Shown: positions 7,019 to 11,257 of the stretch, in pieces | Position numbering within the stretch: the stretch's first letter is position 1 | Layout: every line of letters begins with the position of its first letter | Source of the DNA: Nitrospirota bacterium | GTDB lineage: Bacteria > Nitrospirota > Thermodesulfovibrionia > UBA6902 > BMS3Bbin08 | Assembly: GCA_030637135.1 (NCBI GenBank) | Contig: DAOVVO010000034.1 | Span: 1-11,257 of the forward strand | DNA: 11,257 nt | Reading direction: 5' to 3' | Notes under the pieces: generated by a model | What the model saw: only the letters and a program-made list of their open reading frames with translations | Database searches by the model: none | What the model was told of the DNA's origin: nothing | Program-made: the position numbers and the translations under genes

Positions 7019-7499
7019 GGCTGTCTATAAATTCAACTAAAAGTCTCAGTGCTGAAATGCACGCTTCTTCTTTATTGGCTTCCCTGTCTCCTGTTAACTG
7101 CAATCGCTGTGAAAGGGTTTTGCCCTGCCTGCTTACCGCTATGTAAATAAGCCCCTTCTCTTTTCCCTCAAGCACGTGGGGACCAAGGTTACCGGTTGTG
7201 GAAATGGAGTAGTCTGTGCCAGTCAGTGTGCGAACCTTTTCAGCCATCTCACGTGCTGTCTCTTCACTTATGACTCCATGGTTTGCTATTGTCAGGGGTG
7301 AAACACCGAGAATCTTCTTTTTTGTCTCTTCTGAATAAGAGACAATTCCCGCCGTAAAAAAGGTGCTCGCACCGGGTAGCATTGTAATGCAGTGGCTGAT
7401 CAAACCTCCTGTGCATGACTCAGCAACAGAAAGGGTCAATCCCTGTTTTTTGAAAATTTCGTGTACCCTCTCCACAACACCTGAAATATCGTGCTTCAT
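7002..7499 (-). CDS. pncC: Nicotinamide-nucleotide amidase (CinA C-terminal domain, PncC)
   Basis: A 165-aa stand-alone CinA C-terminal domain; it lacks the N-terminal MoeA-like domain of full CinA, as does E. coli PncC. The family hydrolyses NMN to nicotinate mononucleotide and ammonia in the cytoplasm, feeding NAD resynthesis. Motifs: LSVAESCTGGLISHCIT (23-39), GIVSYSEETKKKILGV (51-66), GVISEETAREMAE (75-87), STTGNLGP (100-107; many relatives have TGIAGP here) and KGLIYIAV (115-122). It overlaps ligA by 17 bp in one operon. LigA makes NMN as its by-product, so the pair couples NMN production to its recycling; the operon link is visible, the metabolic reading is inference. The ATG has no clear ribosome-binding site, and a promoter lies within 9-37 nt upstream. 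Confidence 0.92.
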   Translation of the reverse strand: MKHDISGVVERVHEIFKKQGLTLSVAESCTGGLISHCITMLPGASTFFTAGIVSYSEETKKKILGVSPLTIANHGVISEETAREMAEKVRTLTGTDYSISTTGNLGPHVLEGKEKGLIYIAVSRQGKTLSQRLQLTGDREANKEEACISALRLLVEFIDSHEKDS

Positions 7500-7507
7500 C
7501 AGGTATC

Positions 7508-7536
7508 ATTGTAACATTAAAAGCTTCCTGCAACAA
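7508..7536 (-). promoter_or_regulatory. Probable promoter of the pncC-ligA operon
   Basis: On the minus strand TTGTTG (complement of 7531-7536) and TACAAT (complement of 7508-7513, 5/6) are 17 bp apart. The -10 box ends 8 nt before the pncC ATG, giving a transcript that starts almost at the start codon. The -35 is poor (3/6). Confidence 0.35.
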
Positions 7537-7711
7537 CCAGCACGGTGTCTTCAAAATACAATGAATTAATTATCTCTTTCGCTCTCACCTGCAACAGGTT
7601 AGTAATGCCCTGTCCTTTGTTTCAGGAATACATTCGACATACATCTTCAGAGACAATCTGTGGATCTGAAATACGTATGGTTGCTTTTACAGATACTTTT
7701 GGTTTAAGTTA
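7517..7711 (-). pseudogene. Possible decayed gene remnant between pncC and the HesB-like gene
   Basis: The minus strand reads LKPKVSVKATIRISDPQIVS..CRMYS, a TGA at 7622-7624, then NKGQGITNLLQVRAKEI..LYFEDTVLVVAGSF and a TAA. That is about 62 codons with one internal stop and protein-like composition. There is no start codon or ribosome-binding site. It may be the degenerate remains of a gene that once preceded pncC, or simply chance; I do not recognise the family. The rest of the 264-bp gap holds the pncC promoter and the leader of the HesB-like gene. Confidence 0.2.
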
Positions 7712-7722
7712 ATAAAATATGA

Positions 7723-7742
7723 CTTTCAATTTTTTTTGAAAG
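7723..7742 (+). promoter_or_regulatory. Inverted repeat in the leader of the HesB-like gene
   Basis: CTTTCAA (7723-7729) and TTGAAAG (7736-7742) form a perfect 7-bp inverted repeat around six T residues. It lies between an AT-rich -10-like TAAAAT (7713-7718) and the strong AAAGGAGG ribosome-binding site (7749-7756). It could be an operator or a short leader hairpin; no -35 partner is convincing. Confidence 0.3.
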
Positions 7743-7763
7743 AACACTAAAGGAGGATTATAC

Positions 7764-8090
7764 ATGGTCACAATATCAGATTTAGCTGTTGAAAAAGGGA
7801 AGCAGATTCTGGCTGCTGAAGGAAAGTCTGAATGGGGAGTGAGGCTTTATGCAGCCGGAAGCAGTTGCTGCGGACCTTCTTTTGGAATGGATTTAAGTGA
7901 ACATCCTGCTGAAGGAGATGAAGTTATAGACAAAAATGGCTTTAAACTCTTCATAGATAAAACTGCATCAGAAAAACTGAATGGAAGCGAAATTCATTTC
8001 TTAGAAGACGGTGAGAAGAGCGGATTCGTAATCAGAAGTAACCAAAAGTCATCATGCGACCCTCATTCTGGCTGTAGTTCCTGCGGATAA
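7764..8090 (+). CDS. HesB/IscA-like iron-sulfur protein
   Basis: A 108-aa A-type (HesB/IscA/ErpA) fold protein. The family carries or assembles Fe-S clusters in the cytoplasm. The start has an excellent ribosome-binding site, AAAGGAGG ending 7 nt upstream. Visible family features: the VRLYAAGSSCCGPSFGM strand/turn (26-42), NGFKLFIDK (58-66), LNGSEIHF (72-79) and GFVIRSNQ (87-94). Cysteines are at 35, 36, 98, 104 and 107. Canonical IscA has a lone Cys near 35 and a C-terminal CGC; here the motifs are a CCGP pair and a looser C-x5-C-x2-C tail. This matches a divergent HesB-like branch rather than IscA/ErpA proper; from general knowledge that branch includes selenocysteine-containing members, but this copy uses only Cys codons. 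It is a single-gene unit ended by a strong terminator; no isc/suf genes are nearby. Confidence 0.85.
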   Translation: MVTISDLAVEKGKQILAAEGKSEWGVRLYAAGSSCCGPSFGMDLSEHPAEGDEVIDKNGFKLFIDKTASEKLNGSEIHFLEDGEKSGFVIRSNQKSSCDPHSGCSSCG

Positions 8091-8104
8091 AGAAATTATG
8101 CAAT

Positions 8105-8145
8105 CAGGGGATGGTAAATTTTCCTCACCATCCCCTGTTTTTTTT
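8105..8145 (+). terminator. Strong Rho-independent terminator
   Basis: CAGGGGATGGT (8105-8115) and ACCATCCCCTG (8127-8137) make a perfect 11-bp stem with an 11-nt loop, followed by eight T residues (8138-8145). It lies 14 nt after the HesB-like stop codon. Confidence 0.95.
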
Positions 8146-8190
8146 GCCTTCACAATATGTAATATGGTGTAGAATTTGGGGGTTGTTCCT

Positions 8191-8231
8191 AGATTCTTTA
8201 TAGATTCTTTAGGATTCTTTAGGATTCTTTA
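8191..8231. repeat. Four-copy 10-bp tandem repeat
   Basis: Units AGATTCTTTA (8191-8200), one extra T, AGATTCTTTA (8202-8211), GGATTCTTTA (8212-8221) and GGATTCTTTA (8222-8231). The last unit contains the stop codon of the minus-strand gene ending at 8229. This is slippage-prone sequence between the HesB-like terminator and the unknown exported protein. Confidence 0.85.
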
Positions 8232-8621
8232 GAAAAGTATTCGAAAATTACTCAATACAATTAACTCTTCAATATCAAGTTTACTGGGATAATCAAATAC
8301 AGAAATGTCTGTAGATTTTATTACAATAGTTCTTCCCTCAAAACTGAAAAGTATACTTTTAGTTAGTTTAAAAAAAATACTCAAATTATCGACATCTCCA
8401 CTATCGTTATTGATCAAGACCGTTTCTTTATTAACACTTGAATCAAATTCAGGTTCACTCTCCGGGGAATTATCTCCAGCATTATAAAATAAATGCTCTA
8501 AAGCGCCACCCAAAGCTGAAGAAGGCAAAAAGCATGTTAAAAAAATACAAAATAGCACAACTAAAGTTTTAACAGCCTTCACAAGCAATGTTGCCCTAAT
8601 ATTTTCAGGGATTACATTCAT
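8229..8621 (-). CDS. Unrecognised small exported protein
   Basis: A 130-aa protein from the ATG at 8621. It begins with a charged stretch (about 1-16, MNVIPENIRATLLVKA) followed by a hydrophobic core (TLVVLFCIFLTCFLPSSALGGA), which fits a Sec signal peptide cleaved near SSALGG. The mature part is acidic and Asn/Ser-rich (DNSPESEPEFDSSVNKE), then has beta-strand-like segments (GRTIVIKSTDISVFDYPSK). I recognise no family. The frame is open upstream to a TTG at 8687, but that would overlap a probable operator palindrome and add a polar extension before the signal peptide, so I prefer 8621. Neither start has a well-placed ribosome-binding site. The stop codon lies in a tandem repeat. It is AT-rich relative to the genes on its left. 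Confidence 0.45.
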   Translation of the reverse strand: MNVIPENIRATLLVKAVKTLVVLFCIFLTCFLPSSALGGALEHLFYNAGDNSPESEPEFDSSVNKETVLINNDSGDVDNLSIFFKLTKSILFSFEGRTIVIKSTDISVFDYPSKLDIEELIVLSNFRILF

Positions 8622-8686
8622 TTTTTTGCCAAAAGCTTTATAATCATCCCCCCCTTTTAAGAATAAAATAAATTGCATTAATAACA

Positions 8687-8702
8687 AGTGATTTAAATCA
8701 CA
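8687..8702 (-). promoter_or_regulatory. CRP/FNR-family-type operator palindrome
   Basis: GTGATTTAAATCAC (8688-8701) is a perfect 14-bp palindrome with the GTGA-N6-TCAC spacing typical of CRP/FNR superfamily sites, flanked by A on both sides. It lies 66 bp before the ATG at 8621. A TATTTT/TTATTC -10-like stretch (complement of 8661-8670) would put the site about 36-41 bp upstream of transcription start, as in class II activation. The regulator is not in the window. Confidence 0.45.
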
Positions 8703-8734
8703 ATTTTAAGTAGAGGATTTAGAAAAAGGTAAAA

Positions 8735-8814
8735 GAGGGGTCAGGTCTTCATTCTTCACTTAATATTCCCTTTTCTATTTTCTGGTAATTAGGGACACAT
8801 CCCGTATTTTTTCG
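8735..8814. other. Possible scar of a transposase-associated repeat
   Basis: The stretch contains AGGGGTCAGGTCTTCATTC (8736-8754) and AATTAGGGACACATCCCGTA (8787-8806). From memory, similar strings flank IS200-like or REP-associated tyrosine transposase genes in Nitrospirota and Desulfobacterota genomes. GGGA and TCCC inside the second string make a short palindrome. No transposase gene is present here. The identification rests on recollection, not a search. Confidence 0.25.
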
Positions 8815-8919
8815 TTATCCTTCTTTTTTCGGTCTTCCCGGTAATTTCAACGTAAAGCACCTCTGAACATCGTCCCACCTCGCAGGTGGGACTTTCCCTT
8901 TTATCAAATCACATGCCAT
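8815..8919 (-). CDS. Possible 34-aa basic protein overlapping the 162-aa gene
   Basis: The frame from the ATG at 8919 reads MACDLIKGKVPPARW, DDVQRCFTLK, LPGRPKKEG and ends with TAA at 8815-8817. It has plausible protein composition and a basic PGRPKK tail. The start overlaps the end of the upstream 162-aa gene in another frame, with ATG 5 nt before the upstream gene's last ATG-TGA, an arrangement typical of translational coupling. The frame is open further upstream to an ATG at 8958 (47 aa, MNFKCLLRIFAVN...). It could be a genuine fourth operon member, the end of a frameshifted gene, or chance. I recognise no family. A perfect 9-bp hairpin lies inside it. Confidence 0.35.
   Translation of the reverse strand: MACDLIKGKVPPARWDDVQRCFTLKLPGRPKKEG
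8872..8892. repeat. Perfect 9-bp hairpin
   Basis: GTCCCACCT (8872-8880), loop CGC, and AGGTGGGAC (8884-8892). On the plus strand it is followed by a T-rich TTTCCCTTTTAT, so it could weakly terminate plus-strand transcription. On the minus strand it follows the 162-aa gene by 16 nt but has no T-tract; it may instead end or stabilise the operon mRNA. Confidence 0.6.
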
Positions 8920-9397
8920 ATTCACTGCAAAGATTCTCAATAAACATTTGAAGTTCATCTGGCTTAAGTAGTTCTTCAGGCAGTTTCGCTCCTAATAGAA
9001 TGGCTTTGTTGATTTTTTTTAGAAGGTTTATAGGACCATAAGTAATTATCTCATCAGGTAATGACTCAGGAGCATTTTCTATCAGCAAGCGCTCGGTATA
9101 CCAACTATCTTTTGTGGGAGCAATTCCCACACACTCATTTTCTCGAAGGGCCTTTGGAGTTGCTCCGCTTGCCAACGCCATAGCCCTGACTTCGATATTT
9201 ACAAGTTGAAGCCCTCTCATGGCAGGATTTGACATCGGACGATGCCGCCCCTTTGTAATGGGAAGGAAACGGACTATATTAACACCTGAACAATAGAGCA
9301 ATGACCTCTTCTCTCTGTTTTTATGGGGTCTTACTACAAAATATAAAAACTCATTAATATATTCATATGATTTTTGAGCTATCTCTTCAAAAGACAT
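8909..9397 (-). CDS. Unrecognised 162-aa protein of the toxin-antitoxin operon
   Basis: A soluble protein of 162 aa with no signal peptide or clear membrane segment. Recognisable stretches are RPHKNREKRSLLYCSGVNI (23-41), a positively charged KGRHRPMSNPAMRG (49-62), and an acidic/hydrophobic C-terminal half (PESLPDEIITYGPINLLKK, LLKPDELQMFIENL). I cannot assign it to a family. The start ATG overlaps the TAA that closes the ancestral, extended RelE frame (TAATG at 9395-9399) and lies 17 bp after the present RelE stop. GGTGAT about 8 nt upstream may act as a weak ribosome-binding site. This tight packing suggests it is a third component or passenger of the RHH-RelE operon. Confidence 0.7.
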   Translation of the reverse strand: MSFEEIAQKSYEYINEFLYFVVRPHKNREKRSLLYCSGVNIVRFLPITKGRHRPMSNPAMRGLQLVNIEVRAMALASGATPKALRENECVGIAPTKDSWYTERLLIENAPESLPDEIITYGPINLLKKINKAILLGAKLPEELLKPDELQMFIENLCSEYGM

Positions 9398-9414
9398 TAA
9401 TAAGCATCACCACG

Positions 9415-9663
9415 TTAAAGAATTGCATAAATATGAATAAGCTTCTTATTTTTTTCAGGCGTTAAGAGAAGTCGCCAATCACCAACTCTTAAGCGATAGT
9501 CTCCTTGAAGCTGTCCTGTTAAAGATTTAACATGATTGTGTAATAAAGGGGTTCTTTCCTTTTTCAATTCCTTTAAAGCTTTTTTAATCATCTTTCTCGT
9601 TTTCCTGTCAAACTTTAAATAATATTTTTCTGCTGTTGGCTTGACCTCAATCTTCCAGCTCAT
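9415..9663 (-). CDS. RelE/ParE-family toxin, apparently cut short by a nonsense codon
   Basis: An 82-aa member of the RelE/ParE toxin fold; RelE enzymes cleave mRNA on the ribosome. The family core is clear: SWKIEVKPTAEKYYLKFD (2-19), a lysine-rich helix (20-36), then VKSLTGQLQGDYRLRVGDWR (45-64) with Arg57, Arg59 and Arg64, and IHIYAIL at the end. Normal relatives continue with an Arg/Tyr-containing tail. Here a TAA follows Leu82, but the same frame goes on CGT GGT GAT GCT TAT TAA, giving Arg-Gly-Asp-Ala-Tyr and a stop at 9397-9399. Without the first TAA the protein would be 88 aa and overlap the next ATG. In E. coli RelE the C-terminal Arg81 and Tyr87 are catalytic, so the present product is probably inactive as a nuclease unless the codon is read through. 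It overlaps the antitoxin gene by 17 bp. Confidence 0.85.
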   Translation of the reverse strand: MSWKIEVKPTAEKYYLKFDRKTRKMIKKALKELKKERTPLLHNHVKSLTGQLQGDYRLRVGDWRLLLTPEKNKKLIHIYAIL

Positions 9664-9886
9664 TAAGGGTTTTCCCCTTGACTCCTTTTGTTACCTCTTT
9701 TTTGCCCTTCTTGACAATCTCTACCCATTCGGGCCTGGAAAACAGTTCGAGCGTCTCCCGATGTCTTTCAATATACTCATCGATTAGTTCTGAAAGTATT
9801 TCTCTTATTTCTTTTTTTTCGATACTTGCGATAATTTTTAGGGTATCTCTTTTTTCTTCCGGGATACGGACAGTAGCAGTTGACAT
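9647..9886 (-). CDS. Ribbon-helix-helix (CopG-type) antitoxin
   Basis: A 79-aa protein. The N-terminal beta strand TATVRIPEEKRDTL (3-16) followed by helices IIASIEKKEIREIL and ELIDEYIERH (18-42) is a typical ribbon-helix-helix DNA-binding domain. The C-terminal tail (43-79, with SRPEWVEIVKKGKKE) is the part that would wrap the toxin. It should neutralise the RelE-like product and, with it, repress its own promoter. AAGGAGG (complement of 9894-9900) ends 7 nt before the ATG, the best ribosome-binding site in this operon, as expected for the antitoxin being made in excess. The 17-bp overlap with the toxin gene supports coupling. Confidence 0.9.
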   Translation of the reverse strand: MSTATVRIPEEKRDTLKIIASIEKKEIREILSELIDEYIERHRETLELFSRPEWVEIVKKGKKEVTKGVKGKTLNELED

Positions 9887-9900
9887 AATTTCACCTCCTT

Positions 9901-9940
9901 AAGCTATTAGTAGTATAAGCTATTAGAGGCTTAGTGTTAA
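9901..9940 (-). promoter_or_regulatory. Toxin-antitoxin promoter with direct-repeat operator
   Basis: On the minus strand TTAACA (complement of 9935-9940, 5/6) and TATACT (complement of 9912-9917, 5/6) are exactly 17 bp apart. Two identical 10-bp direct repeats, CTAATAGCTT on the minus strand, lie at 9917-9926 and 9901-9910, 16 bp apart centre to centre, one in the spacer and one just after the -10. Ribbon-helix-helix repressors commonly bind such repeats side by side, so this fits autoregulation. The leader would be only about 20 nt. Confidence 0.7.
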
Positions 9941-9978
9941 AATAAGATCATGAGGGTGCTTTTTAAGTACCAAATATC

Positions 9979-10149
9979 TTAATTTAAAATCCCGATGCTT
10001 CCTATTGTAAAATCCAAGCCAACAGGGTCCTGTAAGTCACTCTTAAGAGTGCCGTCTGCACCAAACAGCAGCAACTGACGCCCTACCCTTGTTGCCTCAT
10101 GGTCAGCGTCTTGAATTTCATTCAGAGGAATGTCATAGAAGAGGAAGAA
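9979..10149 (-). pseudogene. 3' remnant of an unrecognised gene
   Basis: The minus strand is open for 56 codons, reading FFLFYDIPLNEIQDADHEAT, RVGRQLLLFGADGTLKSDLQ, DPVGLDFTIGSIGILN and then TAA. It looks protein-coding, with a plausible amphipathic composition and higher GC than its surroundings, but has no ATG, GTG or plausible ribosome-binding site before the TAG at 10150-10152. It is therefore probably the C-terminal end of a gene whose 5' part was lost by deletion near 10150, where the sequence turns AT-rich. I do not recognise the family. Nothing else is supported between 10150 and 10257. Confidence 0.4.
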
Positions 10150-10257
10150 CTAAATAGAAGGTGGGGAAATTTTCTTCTTTTGAGACTTTCACCTACAAGT
10201 CAACGACTAAGACGAATAAAAAAGTTGATGATTACGGAGTGGAATGAACAAAACTTT

Positions 10258-10623
10258 TTAAGAAGAAAAAAGGACTTGTTCAAGTGTATTATAATATTCT
10301 TTATATTCACTGGGTGGGTCTATAATTTCCAATCCTATTCTGTATCTTAAACCATGGATTGGAATTTTATTTATATGTACCCATCTTACCTCGCACTGTA
10401 AGTTTATTTTTCTCTCTTTAGGAGGTTGAAAGTTTAACTTAAATATTGTTTCTGGAATAAAAGTTGTTACCTCTTTTGTAGGGGATGCTATAAAAAATAA
10501 GCCATATTCGGAAATATTCTCTATCAATCCGACACAATTTTCATTTCTTGAGATAAGCGCAGATTCAAACATGTTGATTATTCTCTTAGAACACCTTTTT
10601 TCCATGTTTATAAACTTATCCAT
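10258..10623 (-). CDS. Single-domain PilZ protein (probable c-di-GMP receptor)
   Basis: A 121-aa stand-alone PilZ domain. The c-di-GMP-binding signature is present: RxxxR as RCSKR (10-14) and (D/N)xSxxG as NISEYG (36-41). It is followed by the beta-barrel strands LFFIASP, FKLNFQPPKERKINLQCEVRW and GLRYRIGLEIIDPP (91-104), typical of this family. PilZ proteins change conformation on binding c-di-GMP and act on motility, polysaccharide or other targets; the target cannot be told from context here. The start at 10623 lacks a good ribosome-binding site (AAGGA lies 14 nt upstream). Met7 is an alternative start that would keep both motifs. It has no operon partner. Confidence 0.85.
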   Translation of the reverse strand: MDKFINMEKRCSKRIINMFESALISRNENCVGLIENISEYGLFFIASPTKEVTTFIPETIFKLNFQPPKERKINLQCEVRWVHINKIPIHGLRYRIGLEIIDPPSEYKEYYNTLEQVLFSS

Positions 10624-11214
10624 TGTTGCTAATGGAATCCTTTATTTTTAAGGGGAAAAAATCTATTTTATTTATGTGATAAGAATTTGATTTTTAGTAA
10701 AGGAAGGGGATGCCCCCACCATTAACGTATACTCCTATATTTTCACTTTGTCAATGTATTTATAGGTCTTATAAGAATTTCAAATATGACACAACTATAA
10801 AAATAGTAACAATAGTAGTAAAGATTAATTCATTCTGTTTGTAACCTTGTATTCCGAGGCAAGATTTAAAACAAAGTTAACAGGAAGAAAGTGTTGGAGA
10901 AGGGGAAAATAAGGATTACGCCTATATATCTTCACTTTTCATAAGAATGGAATTCTAAATATTACTGGTAGAAAATATTCAAGCAAGCAGGTTAGAATAA
11001 TAATATAAAGAACATACAATCTTATCAATAACCAATTCTCAAAATAAAAGCAAATTAATAAATAGCATAATGATTCAGGAATAGATGTTCTAAAAAATAT
11101 CATGTTTAATTTTTTTATTTTATTAATCGTGTGATATTAATTAAAGAAGTTAAATTGAATATGAATTTTTAAAATATAACTTTATAAAAATTAAAATTTA
11201 AGAGAAGTGAGAAT
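10624..11214. other. Long AT-rich intergenic region
   Basis: I see no convincing gene, tRNA or structured RNA in these 591 bases. They separate the divergent PilZ gene from the gene entering at the right end, so both promoters should lie here. A possible operator-like inverted repeat, ATTAATC..GATATTAAT (about 11122-11141), precedes the right-hand gene by about 75 bp. Composition falls to very AT-rich towards the right. A c-di-GMP riboswitch was looked for and not found. Confidence 0.5.
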
Positions 11215-11257
11215 ATGAGAAAAACTATAATACTTTTATTAAGCGTTCCATTTGTAC
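11215..11257 (+). CDS. Start of an exported protein, cut by the window end
   Basis: An ATG at 11215 with AGAAGTGAG (about 11202-11210) upstream opens MRKTIILLLSVPFV, a positively charged start followed by a hydrophobic run, as in a Sec signal peptide. Only 14 codons are in the window, so nothing can be said of its function. Confidence 0.5.
   Translation, partial: MRKTIILLLSVPFV

Noticed and set aside
8191..8231. CRISPR-like repeat array
   Set aside because: Units are 10 bp with no spacers and no cas genes nearby; it is a simple tandem repeat.
10038..10051. Perfect 14-bp palindrome CACTCTTAAGAGTG
   Set aside because: It lies inside the coding-like remnant and is not placed near any promoter; it is probably incidental.
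10099..10350. Plus-strand open frame of 83 codons
   Set aside because: It has no ribosome-binding site, lies antisense to the end of pilZ and to the coding-like remnant at 9979-10149, and its composition is not protein-like.
10706..10717. GGGGATGCCCC, whose reverse complement occurs at 204-214
   Set aside because: An 11-base match between two places in 11 kb is expected by chance, and the flanks do not align.
10624..11214. c-di-GMP riboswitch linked to the PilZ gene
   Set aside because: The conserved GEMM core elements are not present in this AT-rich stretch.

Overview
The window looks like a chromosomal segment of a free-living Gram-negative bacterium, most likely an anaerobe of the Nitrospirota / Desulfobacterota kind. 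The reasons are a System II (ResB/CcsA) cytochrome c assembly pair with a very short ResB, a compact stand-alone PncC next to ligA, a divergent HesB-like protein, moderate GC content and palindromic intergenic repeats. The taxonomic guess is inference; there is no rRNA or other marker gene.

The left part (1 to about 8150) is ordinary housekeeping sequence. In order it holds a Sir2 deacylase (minus) flanked by clusters of palindromic repeats; a small six-cysteine zinc-ribbon protein (plus) with its own promoter and terminator; an MscS-type mechanosensitive channel (plus); a ccsA-resB operon for cytochrome c maturation (minus); a LOG-like/TIGR00725 protein (plus); a pncC-ligA operon with a 17-bp overlap (minus); and a HesB/IscA-like protein (plus) with a strong terminator. 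Three enzymes touch NAD: Sir2 releases nicotinamide, LigA releases NMN, and PncC deamidates NMN so it can be recycled. The PncC-LigA overlap therefore makes metabolic sense.

The right part (about 8150 to 11257) is more AT-rich and accessory in character. It holds a 10-bp tandem repeat; an unrecognised exported small protein preceded by a perfect CRP/FNR-type palindrome; a possible scar of a transposase-associated repeat; and a minus-strand toxin-antitoxin-like operon of four closely packed reading frames (ribbon-helix-helix antitoxin, RelE/ParE toxin, an unrecognised 162-aa protein, an unrecognised about 34-aa basic protein). After these come a promoterless gene remnant, a PilZ-domain protein, a long AT-rich intergenic stretch, and the first codons of an exported protein running off the right end.

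The most striking observation is in the toxin. Its frame stops at 9415-9417, but the same frame continues for exactly five more codons (Arg-Gly-Asp-Ala-Tyr) that look like the missing RelE C-terminus. It then ends in a TAA that overlaps the next ATG (TAATG). The toxin therefore appears to carry a nonsense codon that removes the C-terminal Arg/Tyr used for catalysis in RelE.
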